A stretch of 39,330 bases of DNA from Salidesulfovibrio brasiliensis JCM 12178 (GTDB lineage: Bacteria; Desulfobacterota; Desulfovibrionia; Desulfovibrionales; Desulfovibrionaceae). The translations under genes and the position numbers were made by a program. A model generated the notes under the pieces. It did not search any database and was not told the origin of the DNA. It saw nothing but the letters and a program-made list of their open reading frames with translations. The stretch lies in assembly GCF_001311825.1 (NCBI RefSeq), contig NZ_BBCB01000024.1:1-39330 (forward strand), in the 5' to 3' direction. Position 1 is the stretch's first letter; each line of letters opens with the position of its first letter. Positions 9,848-17,923 of the stretch are shown here, piece after piece.

Positions 9848-10375
9848 TTACGCCCCATCTTCTTTGTTTTCGTCATCTGTGCGGATCACATCGGCGAACA
9901 TCTCGTGGATTTCTTCCCTGATGACTTCCTGATCCCTGTCCAGTGCGTAGGCAAGCTCCATGGCCACAAGCCCCATGGCCTGCTCCAGAAGTCGTCGCTC
10001 GCCGAAAGAGAGTTCCTTGTCTCTGCCGATGAGAAAGAGCTCCTTGAGCACGTATGCGACATCGGCAAGGTCGCCGCTTTTGAGTTTTTCCGAGTACTCG
10101 CGGTAGCGGCGGTTCCAGTTCTGGCCGGTATAGCCGGTAAAGTCCGTGCGGTCCTTGAGGGATTCGAAAATGTCCTGCCCGATCCGCAGGGAGCAGACGG
10201 GACGGAGGCCGACGTTCTTGGCATTGAGCACGGGCACCATGAGCGTTACGTTGTTGCTCAGGATGCGCACAATGTAGAATTCGGCGGATGCACCGCCGAT
10301 TTCCTGCGTCTCAATACGTTCGACTTTCCCAACCCCTTGGGATGGGTAGACGACCAGGTCGTTTAACTTGAACAC
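9848..10375 (-). CDS. CarD/CdnL-family transcription regulator
   Basis: A 175-residue protein with the CarD_CdnL_TRCF RNA-polymerase interaction domain at the N-terminus (FKLNDLVVYPSQGVGKVERI, then VPVLNAKNVGLRPV) followed by a helical DNA-binding half (NWNRRYREYSEKLKSGD, then ELSFGERRLLEQA). These proteins bind the RNA polymerase beta lobe and stabilise open complexes at rRNA and other promoters. The start is GTG at 10375, with AAGGAG about 10 bases upstream. It lies between pth and rho, the same strand and setting as in related sulfate reducers (recalled, not checked). Confidence 0.93.
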   Translation of the reverse strand: MFKLNDLVVYPSQGVGKVERIETQEIGGASAEFYIVRILSNNVTLMVPVLNAKNVGLRPVCSLRIGQDIFESLKDRTDFTGYTGQNWNRRYREYSEKLKSGDLADVAYVLKELFLIGRDKELSFGERRLLEQAMGLVAMELAYALDRDQEVIREEIHEMFADVIRTDDENKEDGA

Positions 10376-10436
10376 GGGAAGGGGACTCCTTGGTTACTCT
10401 CTGCCTTGAGCGGCAACGCTCATACTACCTTATTTG

Positions 10437-11072
10437 TCATGCGGAGTCCATGGCCTCTTGATCGGATTCCGTAGTTGTCCGAAAAGGATGGAGAAACTGT
10501 TGTGCTACGCCGCTTCCGCGTCTAAGCAGCAAATCCAGTCCCTTGACGGTTGCCTTGGTGACTTCCGCGACATCGGCAAGGTCGCTGTCGGGGAAGGGGG
10601 CCAGCACCCAGCCGCTCACGTCGGGGCGATCCGCTGGCGGCCTGCCGATGCCAAGGCGCAGCCGCCAGAAGTTCGGGGTGCCGAGCCGCTGCTGGATGTC
10701 CTCAAGCCCGTTATGGCCGTTGTTGCCGCCGCCCTTCTTCAGCTTGATGCGCCCCAGCGGGAGGTCCAGCTCGTCATGCAGCACCACCACGTTGTCGGGT
10801 TCGATGCCGCGTCGGCCGCATATTTTCGCCACGGCCTTGCCCGAGAGGTTCATGTACGTCATCGGTTTGCAGAAAAAGCGGGGGCCGCCGCCGTACTGAG
10901 CTTTCCAGAGGTCGTAGTCGCCGGACTCGTCAATGGTCTCGAGCCGCATGCTCTTGCGTTTTTCGCCGAGGGCGAGCAGCGCGTCCACGACCATGAAGCC
11001 GAAGTTGTGGCGCGTACCGGCGTACTGCGGACCCGGATTGCCGAGGCCGACGATGAGGGTGTTGGATTCCAT
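10437..11072 (-). CDS. pth: peptidyl-tRNA hydrolase Pth
   Basis: Cleaves peptidyl-tRNAs released from stalled ribosomes. The N-terminal signature GLGNPGPQYAGTRHNFGF carries the catalytic histidine (His22, equivalent to His20 of E. coli). The substrate-binding PMTYMNLSG, LHDELDLPLGRIKLK and NGHNGL segments are all present. Length is 211 residues, with a slightly extended C-terminus. No good Shine-Dalgarno precedes the ATG; the start lies only about 15 bases downstream of the rplY terminator, so expression may depend on read-through. Confidence 0.96.
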   Translation of the reverse strand: MESNTLIVGLGNPGPQYAGTRHNFGFMVVDALLALGEKRKSMRLETIDESGDYDLWKAQYGGGPRFFCKPMTYMNLSGKAVAKICGRRGIEPDNVVVLHDELDLPLGRIKLKKGGGNNGHNGLEDIQQRLGTPNFWRLRLGIGRPPADRPDVSGWVLAPFPDSDLADVAEVTKATVKGLDLLLRRGSGVAQQFLHPFRTTTESDQEAMDSA

Positions 11073-11086
11073 GGCGTTCTTGTATC

Positions 11087-11124
11087 AAAAAAGACCCCGG
11101 TCCGCACCAGTGCGGGCCGGGGTC
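11087..11124 (-). terminator. Rho-independent terminator after rplY
   Basis: A GC-rich hairpin, GACCCCGG-CCGCAC / GTGCGG-CCGGGGTC, with one mismatch is followed on the minus strand by TTTTTT. It separates rplY from pth. Confidence 0.85.
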
Positions 11125-11145
11125 TGTTCTTTCGGCAGGCAGGCC

Positions 11146-11826
11146 TTATTCGGCGGCCTCTTCGCCTTCGGCGGATTCTCCGCCTTCGGCTTCACCTTCC
11201 TCGCCACCGGCTTCGCTTTCTGCGATGTCGGCTTCGGCGGCTTCAACCATGGCTGCAACGGCACCCTTGGAGAGGATGGTCAGCACGGCGAAGTTGTCGT
11301 CGGAGATGGGGGTGACGCCCTCGGGCATGACCACGTCTTCAATGTGGATGCGGTCGTTGACTTCGAGGTTGGTGACGTCGATTTCAATGGCCGGCGGGAT
11401 GTTGCCCGGCAGGGCCATGATTTCGCACTGTTCGCGGTACTGCTCGAGCATGCCGCCCTTCTTGACGCCCTTTGCGGTGCCCTTGACGCTGAACGGCACG
11501 ACGACCTTGAGGGGCTTGTTCATGTCCACGCCGAAGAGGTCGGCATGGATGGCAAGCGGCTTCACCGGATTGTATTTGATGCGCCAGATCAGGGAGGGGA
11601 TGGTTTCGGTCTTGCCGTCGCGTTCCAGCTCAAGGTTGAGAAGCTGGGTGTTGCGCAGGGTGCCGTATGCCTTCTGCAGGGCAACGCGCTCAACTTTGAC
11701 GGGAATGTTCACGCCTTCCTGATTGTAGAAAACTGCGGGGATCATGCCCTGGGCACGAAGACGGCGGTTGGGGCCCTTCCCGGTTTCCTTGCGCTCGTAA
11801 GCTTTGAGAGTGATTTTTTCGGACAT
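11146..11826 (-). CDS. rplY: 50S ribosomal protein L25, long Ctc form
   Basis: Binds 5S rRNA in the large ribosomal subunit. The N-terminal L25 domain (about 1-95) shows GKGPNRRLRAQGMIPAV and the following beta strands; the C-terminal TL5/Ctc domain (about 100-190) contains VPFSVKGTAKGVKKGG and the IEIDVTNLEVND segment. A low-complexity acidic tail rich in Glu, Ala and Gly ends the protein. Length is 226 residues, typical of the two-domain Ctc form. AAGGAG precedes the ATG by 8 bases. It follows prs in the same direction, a very common pairing. Confidence 0.95.
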   Translation of the reverse strand: MSEKITLKAYERKETGKGPNRRLRAQGMIPAVFYNQEGVNIPVKVERVALQKAYGTLRNTQLLNLELERDGKTETIPSLIWRIKYNPVKPLAIHADLFGVDMNKPLKVVVPFSVKGTAKGVKKGGMLEQYREQCEIMALPGNIPPAIEIDVTNLEVNDRIHIEDVVMPEGVTPISDDNFAVLTILSKGAVAAMVEAAEADIAESEAGGEEGEAEGGESAEGEEAAE

Positions 11827-11895
11827 TTCGGTTTCTCCTTCAGTACGCCCTGGCCGCCCCCTATGGACGGACGTGCGCGGCCCTTTCGGCCGTGG

Positions 11896-12832
11896 TTATA
11901 CGAAAAGAACGCTCACCGAGGATTCGGTGTGTACGTTGTTGATCGCCTTGGCAAGCAGGCTGGCCACCGAGAGCTGCTTGATCTTGGAGCATTTCTTCCT
12001 TTCTTCGTCCAGCGGGATGGTGTCGGTGACCACGATCTGGGAGAAGACGGACTCTTCGAGGCGCTGGATGGCCGGGCCGGACAGGATCGGGTGGGTCACG
12101 CAGGCCATGACGTCCTTGGCGCCGTTGTCCATGAGGACGTTGGCGGCGGCGCACATGGTGCCTGCGGTGTCGATCATGTCGTCGATGACGACCGCGACCT
12201 TGTCCTTGACGTCACCGATGATGTGCATGGCCTGCGCCTGATTGGGCGCGTCGCGGCGCTTGTCCACGATGGCCAGCGAGGCGCCGAGGCGCTTTGCGTA
12301 GGCACGGGCGCGCTCCACGCCGCCCGCGTCCGGGGAAATGATGACGTAGTCTTCTTCCTTCTGCTTCAGGTGCTCGAGAAGCACGGGCGCGGCGTACAGG
12401 TTGTCCACCGGGCAGTTGAAGAAGCCTGAATCTGGCCGGCGTGCAGGTCCACGGTGACAAGGCGCTGCATTCCGGCGGTGGAGAGCACGTCTGCCACCAG
12501 CTTGGCGCTGATGGGCGCGCGGGGAACGACCTTGCGGTCCTGACGGGCGTAGCGTAGTAGGGGACCACGGCGGTGACGCGGGATGCGCTGGCGCGCTTGA
12601 GCGCGTCGAGCATCAGGCAGAGTTCCATGAGATGGTAGTTGACCGGCGAACAGGTCGGCTGCACCACGAAGACGTCGTCGCCGCGGACATTTTCACCGAT
12701 TTCGATGCGGATTTCCCCGTCGCTGAAGGTTTCCCTCAACGCGGGGGACAGTTTGCATCCGAGATGTTCGCAGATTGCTTCGGCAAGCTTGGTGTTTGCC
12801 GAGCCGCTGATGATCTTGAGTTCGCCGTGCAT
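11896..12832 (-). CDS. prs: ribose-phosphate pyrophosphokinase (two frameshifts, probable sequence errors)
   Basis: Makes PRPP from ribose-5-phosphate and ATP for nucleotide, His and Trp synthesis. The N-terminal half ([20 protein letters not shown] ... [15 protein letters not shown]) and the C-terminal half ([20 protein letters not shown] ... [12 protein letters not shown], the PRPP-binding loop) lie in different frames. One G restored near 12552-12554 turns YYATPVR into [17 protein letters not shown], and one near 12425 gives [18 protein letters not shown]. The restored protein is 312 residues, the normal length. Since prs is essential and both defects are loss of one base from a G run, artefact is the likely cause. 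GGGAGAGG precedes the ATG. Confidence 0.95.
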
Positions 12833-12859
12833 GGACCTCTCCCTTCTCCAAGGAAAAAT

Positions 12860-12935
12860 TGGCTGGGGTGGTAGGACTTGAACCCACGAATGACGGGACC
12901 AAAACCCGTTGCCTTACCAGCTTGGCTACACCCCA
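12860..12935 (-). tRNA. tRNA-Gln (anticodon TTG)
   Basis: The minus strand starts TGGGGTGTAGCC and folds into a full cloverleaf: 7-bp acceptor (TGGGGTG / CACCCCA), anticodon stem ACGGG/CCCGT with loop TTTTGGT (anticodon UUG), T arm with GTTCAAGTC, discriminator G and an encoded CCA at 12860-12862. It lies between ispE and prs in the same direction and is probably processed from their common transcript. Confidence 0.95.
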
Positions 12936-12945
12936 GCATCTGGCA

Positions 12946-13815
12946 TCAGAAGCCGTTTTCCCACACGCGCAGTCCGCGCCTCCGGGCGTCTTCCGCAGCG
13001 CGGGACATGCCCACGCCGGATCGAAAAAAAGCGAAAACGCTTGCTCCGGAACCGCTCATGGCTGCCGCGCATGCTCCGTGTCGGTAGAGATTTTCCTTTT
13101 CCTTCCGGATGGTTGGAAACTCCGGGAAAATCGCGTCCTCAAAGTCGTTGTGCACATGCAGCCGTCGTGCGGGAACCGAGTTCTTATTATCGACGTTACC
13201 GCTTGTCAAGGGCTCCGTGGTTTTCCTTCTTTTCGGAAGGCAGACGCGGTCCCACTCGCGGTAGGCCCATGCGGTATTCACGTGTATTTCCGGGGTGATG
13301 ATGAGCAGGTTGAGCCCTTTGAGGGAAACATCGCAGGGCTGGAGCCGCTCGCCGATGCCTGCGGCACGGGCCGGAACGCCCTTTAAAAAGAACGGCACGT
13401 CCGCGCCGAGCCTCGCGGCAAGTTCGTTGAGCGCATCGGCTGAGAGCGCGGCTTCCCCGGCAGCCTCGTTCAGCCAGCGCAGGAGGGCGGCCGCGTCGGT
13501 GCTGCCGCCACCAAGTCCCGCTCCCATGGGGATGTGCTTGTGCAGCGTAACCCGGATGCCGGGTGCAAACCCCGTGGCCTCGCGGTACGCCCGCCATGCC
13601 TTGGCAACAAGGTTGTCCGGGCCTTCAATGGATTCATGGCCGGGGCAGCGCAGGGAAAACCCGTCGCCGGGTTCCACTTCCAGAATGTCGGCCGGGTCGG
13701 GCACCGGAAGAAAAAGGGTGTCCAATTCATGAAAGCCGTCCTGCCTCACGTCCACGATGGAGAGGTTCAGGTTGATCTTGCACGGGGCGGTGAGGGTGGC
13801 TGCGGAAATAGTCAT
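12946..13815 (-). CDS. ispE: 4-diphosphocytidyl-2-C-methyl-D-erythritol kinase IspE
   Basis: Phosphorylates CDP-methylerythritol in the MEP pathway for isoprenoid precursors. It is a GHMP kinase: substrate segment APCKINLNLSI near the start, the ATP loop PMGAGLGGGSTDAAA at about 96-110, GADVPFFLKG, and the C-terminal glycine-rich AMSGSGASVFAFF. Length is 289 residues. The ATG at 13815 is supported by family spacing to the first motif, but no Shine-Dalgarno is seen and the T tract of the degP terminator ends only about 7 bases upstream. It is the first gene of the block leading to prs and rplY. Confidence 0.95.
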   Translation of the reverse strand: MTISAATLTAPCKINLNLSIVDVRQDGFHELDTLFLPVPDPADILEVEPGDGFSLRCPGHESIEGPDNLVAKAWRAYREATGFAPGIRVTLHKHIPMGAGLGGGSTDAAALLRWLNEAAGEAALSADALNELAARLGADVPFFLKGVPARAAGIGERLQPCDVSLKGLNLLIITPEIHVNTAWAYREWDRVCLPKRRKTTEPLTSGNVDNKNSVPARRLHVHNDFEDAIFPEFPTIRKEKENLYRHGACAAAMSGSGASVFAFFRSGVGMSRAAEDARRRGLRVWENGF

Positions 13816-13821
13816 GGCATG

Positions 13822-13848
13822 AAAAAGGGAGGGCCTGTCGGCCCTCCC
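13822..13848 (-). terminator. Rho-independent terminator after the degP-like gene
   Basis: A perfect 9-bp stem GGGAGGGCC / GGCCCTCCC with TGTC loop is followed on the minus strand by TTTTT. It sits in the 41 bases between the degP-like stop and the ispE start. Confidence 0.9.
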
Positions 13849-13856
13849 GGTGTCGG

Positions 13857-15286
13857 TTACTTTTTGTCGATCGGGATGGCGATGAACACGGACCGTCCCT
13901 GCCGCTTGACCAGCAGCATTATCGCGCCGCGTTCTCCGGCTGCATCAAGCACCTTGCGGAGTTGCTCCACGCTGTTCACGTCCTGCTGGTTGGCCTGAAC
14001 GATCACGTCGCCCTGCCGCAGTCCTTCGCGCATGGCCGGGGAGTTGGCCTTCACGCCGGTAATGACCAGCCCTTCGGGTTTTTCGAGGCCGAGGGCCTTG
14101 GCTTCATTCTCGTCCGCTACCGGACGCAGGGTGATGCCCAGTTCCTGTGCGGACTGGTCCTTTTGCGGTGCGGGCTTTTTGCCGGGCTGCTGCTGGCGCG
14201 CGTTCTTGGAACGGTCGCCGAGCGTGACGGTGGCCTTGACCTTCTCGCCGTTGCGCCAGAGCACCAGATGGGCCTTGTCGCCGGGACGCAACCCCGCGAT
14301 CTTGCGCAAGAGGTCGTTGTTGTCATCGACCGTTTTGCCGTTGACGCTCAGAATGACGTCGCCCTGCTTCACGCCCGCCTTGCCTGCCGGGTCTTCGGGG
14401 AAGACCTGCGCCACGAGCGCGCCGGTGGGCTTGTCGAGGCCGAGCGCCTTGCGTCGGTGTCGGAGAGGCCGCGGATGCTCACGCCGAGCCAGCCGCGCTT
14501 GATCGTTTTGCCGCTCTTGAGCTGCTGGATGATCTTGGCGGCCATGTTGCTGGGGATGGCAAAGCCCAACCCCTCGCCGGAGGGGATAATGGCGGTGTTG
14601 ATGCCGATGACCCTTCCGTCCAGATCGATGAGCGGACCGCCGGAGTTGCCGGGGTTGATGCTCGCGTCGGTCTGGATGAAGTCGTCGAACGGACCTGCGC
14701 CGAGGATGCGGCCCTTGGCGCTGATGATCCCCTGCGTGACGGTGTGGCCGAGGCCGAACGGGTTGCCGATGGCCAGCACCCATTCACCCACGCGGGCGGT
14801 CTCGGAGTTGCCGAAGCGAAGCACCGGCAGCTTTTGGCCTGCCTCGATTTTCAGGAGCGCGAGGTCGGTTTCCGGGTCCAGCCCGACGACCTTGGCTTCG
14901 TATTCCTTTTCTTCATCCTGAAGCAGCACGCTCACCTTGTCCGCGTCCTGAACGACGTGGTTGTTGGTGACGACGTAGCCGTCCTCGGAGATGATGAATC
15001 CGGAACCGAGCGAGTTCTGCTTGCGGGGCTGGTTGGGCATCTGCCCGCCGAAGAAACGCTCGAAGAATTCACGGAAGGGATGTCCCTCGGGCAGTTGGTC
15101 CTGACCAAAGAACTGTTGGGGCTGTACGGCCTGATTTTTCGATTCCGTACTGATGTTCACCACCGCCTTTCCGGCGTGCTCCGCCAGATCGGTGAATACG
15201 GGCAGCTGCGATTTGGCCATTGCAAGGGCCGGAAGCGTTGCCACGATCACCAGGGCGAGGGCGAGTGGTTGAAGTTTGCGAATCAT
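13857..15286 (-). CDS. DegP/HtrA-like periplasmic serine protease with two PDZ domains (one frameshift)
   Basis: Periplasmic protein-quality-control protease. A signal peptide (MIRKLQPLALALVIVATLPALAMA) precedes a trypsin-like domain with catalytic His110 (VVTNNHVV), Asp141 (ETDLALLK) and Ser215 (NPGNSGGPL). Two PDZ domains follow, the first with GWLGVSIRGL, the second near the C-terminus. The frame breaks at 14449-14451: one restored base converts TDARRSA into TDAKALGLDKPTGALVAQVF, and reading then continues to 13857. The result is about 476 residues, as in DegP/DegQ. The ATG at 15286 has AGGAGG five bases upstream, better than an in-frame start 39 bases further up. MucD or DegQ are equally fair names. 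Confidence 0.94.
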
Positions 15287-15399
15287 TGAGTCCTCCTGAC
15301 GACTTGAAAACGGTAGTGCGGGCAAAGGCCCGATTCCTAGAGTATAAGAGGTGATTCGTTTTTGTAAATAGCCGAGATGAAATAGGGCCCTCTTTGCCC

Positions 15400-16551
15400 T
15401 TACCCCCGGTGCCGCTTGGGGATGAACAGCAGCAGGAAGAGCGGCACCAGCGCGCCGGCCATGCCGCTCTGCGCCACAAACAGCGGCTTCGAATCCCAGC
15501 CGAGGGTGATGACCTCCATGGCCACCGCGCCCACAAGGAAGAAAGAAAAGGTAATGACCGAGGCGGCGGTGCCTGTGTCACGCGTGACCTGTTCCAATAT
15601 GACATGGTTGCTGATGGGGCGGCTCAGGCCGAGGAACATGGTGAAGAAGAACATGGGCAGGGCAAAGCTCAGTGGCGAAGGGCCTGCGAAGAAGTGGATG
15701 CCCGCAGCCGAGGCGAACATGCCCGCAAAGGACAGGATCAGCAGGTGGTGCGATTCGACATGCACGCACAGGCGCGAGCACAGGAACGAGCCCAGCATCA
15801 GCCCGAAGGCGTTCAGGGCGAAGTACAGTCCGTAGGTCTGCTCGGAGAGTCCGAAGCCGTTGATGTAGATATCCGCCGAGCCGCCGATGAAGCAGAAGAA
15901 GGCGAACGCGGCCACGGCGAACGCGATGCAATAGAACATGAAGGACATGTTGCGGGAGAGCCTTGCATAACGCCGCATGGCGTCGCGTACACCGCCCGGT
16001 TCGGGGTTCATAAGCGGTTCCTGCAGCCTGAACGAGCCGTACAGCGCGGGCAGGGCGAGTATCGCCTGAGAGAGGAATATGCCGCGCCATGAGAACGCCT
16101 GCAGCATGAACGCGCCGAGGGACGGGGCTATCATCGGGCAGAGCGGCACGATGACGCCGACGTATGCCAAGAGCTTCTTTCGGGCTTCGCCTTCGTACAG
16201 GTCCTTGACCAGCGCCAGTCCCACTGCGGACGCGCCGGCTGCACCCACGGCCTGCACCGAGCGGGCGATTATCAGCACGGTGATGCCCGGCGACAGGGCG
16301 CAAAGCAGGCTCCCCACAACGTAGAGCGATATGCCCCAGATCAGCACGGGACGGCGGCCCTTGGTGTCCGAGAGCGGGCCGTGCACGAGCAGGAAGGCGC
16401 TGAAGGTCAGGAAGAAGGCCACCAGCGAGAGGTTGGCGTGCGTCATCGTGATGCCCCACATGGTGCACAATGAGGGGATCGCGGGCAGGTACATGTCCGT
16501 GGACAGGGCGGGGAACGCCACGAGCAGCAGTATCAGGACAAAATGGTTCAT
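15400..16551 (-). CDS. MFS drug-efflux transporter, Bcr/CflA family
   Basis: A 383-residue, 12-TM proton-driven exporter of the inner membrane. The Bcr/CflA marks are in the first half: STDMYLPAIPSL after TM1, HGPLSDTKGRRPVL between TM2 and TM3 (the MFS motif A), and RSVQAVGAAGASAVGLALV in TM4. The second half is hydrophobic and matches length expectations. I start at ATG 16551 because family similarity begins at MNHFVLILLLV; a TTG further upstream would add 30 residues with no membrane character. Substrate unknown; relatives export bicyclomycin, chloramphenicol or sulfonamides. It lies upstream of the degP-like gene with a 113-base gap. Confidence 0.9.
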   Translation of the reverse strand: MNHFVLILLLVAFPALSTDMYLPAIPSLCTMWGITMTHANLSLVAFFLTFSAFLLVHGPLSDTKGRRPVLIWGISLYVVGSLLCALSPGITVLIIARSVQAVGAAGASAVGLALVKDLYEGEARKKLLAYVGVIVPLCPMIAPSLGAFMLQAFSWRGIFLSQAILALPALYGSFRLQEPLMNPEPGGVRDAMRRYARLSRNMSFMFYCIAFAVAAFAFFCFIGGSADIYINGFGLSEQTYGLYFALNAFGLMLGSFLCSRLCVHVESHHLLILSFAGMFASAAGIHFFAGPSPLSFALPMFFFTMFLGLSRPISNHVILEQVTRDTGTAASVITFSFFLVGAVAMEVITLGWDSKPLFVAQSGMAGALVPLFLLLFIPKRHRG

Positions 16552-16717
16552 GCAGTACCGGGTGTCGATAGTTTCAGGAGGCCGGAGGTCCGGCCATTCG
16601 GGGGCGATGTGCCGTGGGACGGCTTTTCGTTGCAAGAGCAACTTGTATGCTTCCCTGCCCCGTCAGTCAACCGGGAATCTCGCCATTGTGCAGCGCGGCT
16701 GCTGTCCGGGAAAACCC

Positions 16718-16746
16718 TTGACCCTTGAATGAACCATGTATATCAA
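16718..16746 (+). promoter_or_regulatory. likely sigma-70 promoter of tRNA-Arg
   Basis: TTGACC (16718-16723), a 17-base spacer and TATCAA (16741-16746) lie 15 bases upstream of the tRNA-Arg 5' end, the expected distance for a tRNA promoter. An alternative -10, TATATC, overlaps at 16739-16744 with a shorter spacer. Confidence 0.5.
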
Positions 16747-16761
16747 GGCGTCTCAATATGT

Positions 16762-16838
16762 GCCCCCATAGCTCAGTTGGATAGAGCACAGGATTCCTAA
16801 TCCTGGTGCCGCGTGTTCGAATCGCGCTGGGGGCACCA
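16762..16838 (+). tRNA. tRNA-Arg (anticodon CCT)
   Basis: A 77-base cloverleaf: 7-bp acceptor GCCCCCA / TGGGGGC, D arm AGCTCAGTTGGATAGAGC, anticodon stem CAGGA/TCCTG with loop TTCCTAA (anticodon CCU, reading AGG), T arm with GTTCGAATC, encoded CCA at 16836-16838. Its 3' part is copied at 17634, showing it served as an integration site. Confidence 0.96.
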
Positions 16839-16839
16839 T
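16804..16839 (+). repeat. direct repeat, tRNA-proximal copy (att-like)
   Basis: 36 bases covering the variable region, T arm, acceptor 3' strand and CCA of tRNA-Arg. They match 17634-17669 at 35 of 36 positions; the only mismatch is C at 16827 against A at 17657. Confidence 0.85.
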
Positions 16840-16849
16840 GTAACAAACA

Positions 16850-16880
16850 AACCCGCTTTCCTTGGAAGGCGGGTTTTCTC
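16850..16880 (+). terminator. Rho-independent terminator of tRNA-Arg
   Basis: The stem AACCCGC-TTCC / GGAA-GCGGGTT has one-base bulges and is followed by TTCTCTTT on the plus strand, 12 bases after the tRNA CCA. Confidence 0.8.
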
Positions 16881-16898
16881 TTTGAGGAGCAATTAAAA

Positions 16899-16922
16899 CT
16901 GAAAAGCCGGCTTACCGGCTTT
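16899..16922 (-). terminator. terminator of the small secreted-protein gene
   Basis: The stem AAAGCCGG / CCGGCTTT with a four-base loop is followed on the minus strand by TTTTCAGTTTT. It lies about 30 bases beyond the stop codon of the gene ending at 16955. Confidence 0.7.
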
Positions 16923-16954
16923 ATCGTGATGTAGGGGCTGTTGGAGGTGCAGAG

Positions 16955-17407
16955 TTATTTTCCGGCTTCATCTGCTGACGGTTCAACAATCACCTTGTCA
17001 GCGCATATCTGATTTGCTTTGGACAGTATGCCGTTTAAAGACTCATCGTAAAAGATGAACCACTCTCCGATTGGGACCGACGACGTTGACTCTTTGGCAA
17101 TAGTCGTACCCTTCGCAACTACTCTATAGTGAGAGGTTGTGCAGTGTCTTATGAAGTTTTCAAATTTTGTGTCTTTTAAAAAGATGGCACATCGATACGA
17201 ATTCAGCCATTTCCCCTCAGCATCGACTTTTAGAGGCGAGGGCCCGTAAGAGATGGCTATCGACTCAACGTTTTGACATGACAATTCGAACTCGCAGTTT
17301 GTTCCACAGTTGCCAACGGATGGGGTTAACAGGACAAACGTGGCGACCATGAAGATCGCCACGCGTTGTTTATTGCTCATATTCAATGACGTATTCCAAC
17401 ACAGCAT
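16955..17407 (-). CDS. small secreted protein of unknown function inside the tRNA-Arg insert
   Basis: About 150 residues. A hydrophobic signal segment (VAIFMVATFVLLTPSVG) is followed by a cysteine-containing exported domain (NCGTNCEFELSCQ, then later single cysteines in YRCAIFL, RHCTTSHY and NQICADK), suggesting disulfides in the periplasm. I recognise no family. The ATG at 17407 has GGGAG six bases upstream; a later ATG at 17380 would shorten the N-terminus ahead of the signal peptide without harming it. Base composition is lower in GC than the neighbours, fitting acquisition with the insert. A terminator hairpin follows, so it is probably a real transcription unit. Confidence 0.55.
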   Translation of the reverse strand: MLCWNTSLNMSNKQRVAIFMVATFVLLTPSVGNCGTNCEFELSCQNVESIAISYGPSPLKVDAEGKWLNSYRCAIFLKDTKFENFIRHCTTSHYRVVAKGTTIAKESTSSVPIGEWFIFYDESLNGILSKANQICADKVIVEPSADEAGK

Positions 17408-17633
17408 GAGCAGCTCCCTTGATTTCAAGCATGACCGACCATTTCAGCATTGCATCGGTGAATACGTTAGAATCAAACGATATGCTATTCCCTGTTCCCG
17501 GGATTTGGGATTGATCTGCGTCTGCATGGTTGGTTTTAACAAAGAGCTGACTCTCGCCGATATTGGTTACTGTGACATCGACATGACCTCGTCCAGCGAA
17601 TGTCTCAACAGTGCCACTCCCGAATCCTCCTTA

Positions 17634-17669
17634 TGGTGCCGCGTGTTCGAATCGCGATGGGGGCACCAT
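17634..17669 (+). repeat. direct repeat, distal copy of the tRNA-Arg 3' end
   Basis: 35 of 36 bases match 16804-16839, including the T loop TTCGAATC and the CCA. It has no 5' half, D arm or anticodon, so it cannot be a tRNA gene. Confidence 0.85.
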
Positions 17670-17794
17670 AGTGAAGATGACCCGCTTTGCTTGGACTGTC
17701 TCCTTCACTTTGTCCGGCTTGATAGTCGTCCCGGTCGCACGGCGGGAGTGGGTTTCGCGATTGTAAGCAGGCAGGCGCATGTCGAAACAACAAA

Positions 17795-17820
17795 GGGCGT
17801 ACCCCAATCGGGGTACGCCC
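17795..17820 (-). terminator. Rho-independent terminator after the OmpA-like barrel gene
   Basis: A perfect 11-bp stem GGGCGTACCCC / GGGGTACGCCC with a four-base loop is followed on the minus strand by TTTGTTGTTT, about 100 bases beyond the stop at 17924. Confidence 0.85.
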
Positions 17821-17923
17821 TGATCATTAACCATCCCATTCTTCTCTCCGAGACGTTCCGCCTCTTGTCCGTGCCGTCGAAGTCGAACTGGCGCAGAACA
17901 CGGTATGGGCTTCGGGCAAGTGC

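Larger units (their letters stand above)
16804..17669. mobile_element. remnant of an element integrated at tRNA-Arg (about 0.83 kb, no integrase)
   Basis: The segment between the intact tRNA-Arg 3' end and its partial copy is visibly poorer in GC (48% and 42% in two 60-base lines counted, against about 58-67% in core-gene lines). It contains a single secreted-protein gene and no integrase. After the second repeat, the sequence again resembles the tRNA downstream flank (ACCCGCTTT-CTTGG), as expected if the original 3' flank was displaced. This is best read as the decayed core of an integrative element, or a small passenger without its integrase. Confidence 0.65.
17408..17923. other. 516-base interval without a gene
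   Basis: It holds the right part of the insert, the tRNA-Arg partial copy (17634-17669) and the terminator of the following barrel gene (17795-17820). Frames that are open across it read through the tRNA fragment and the terminator and are not credible. Confidence 0.6.
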
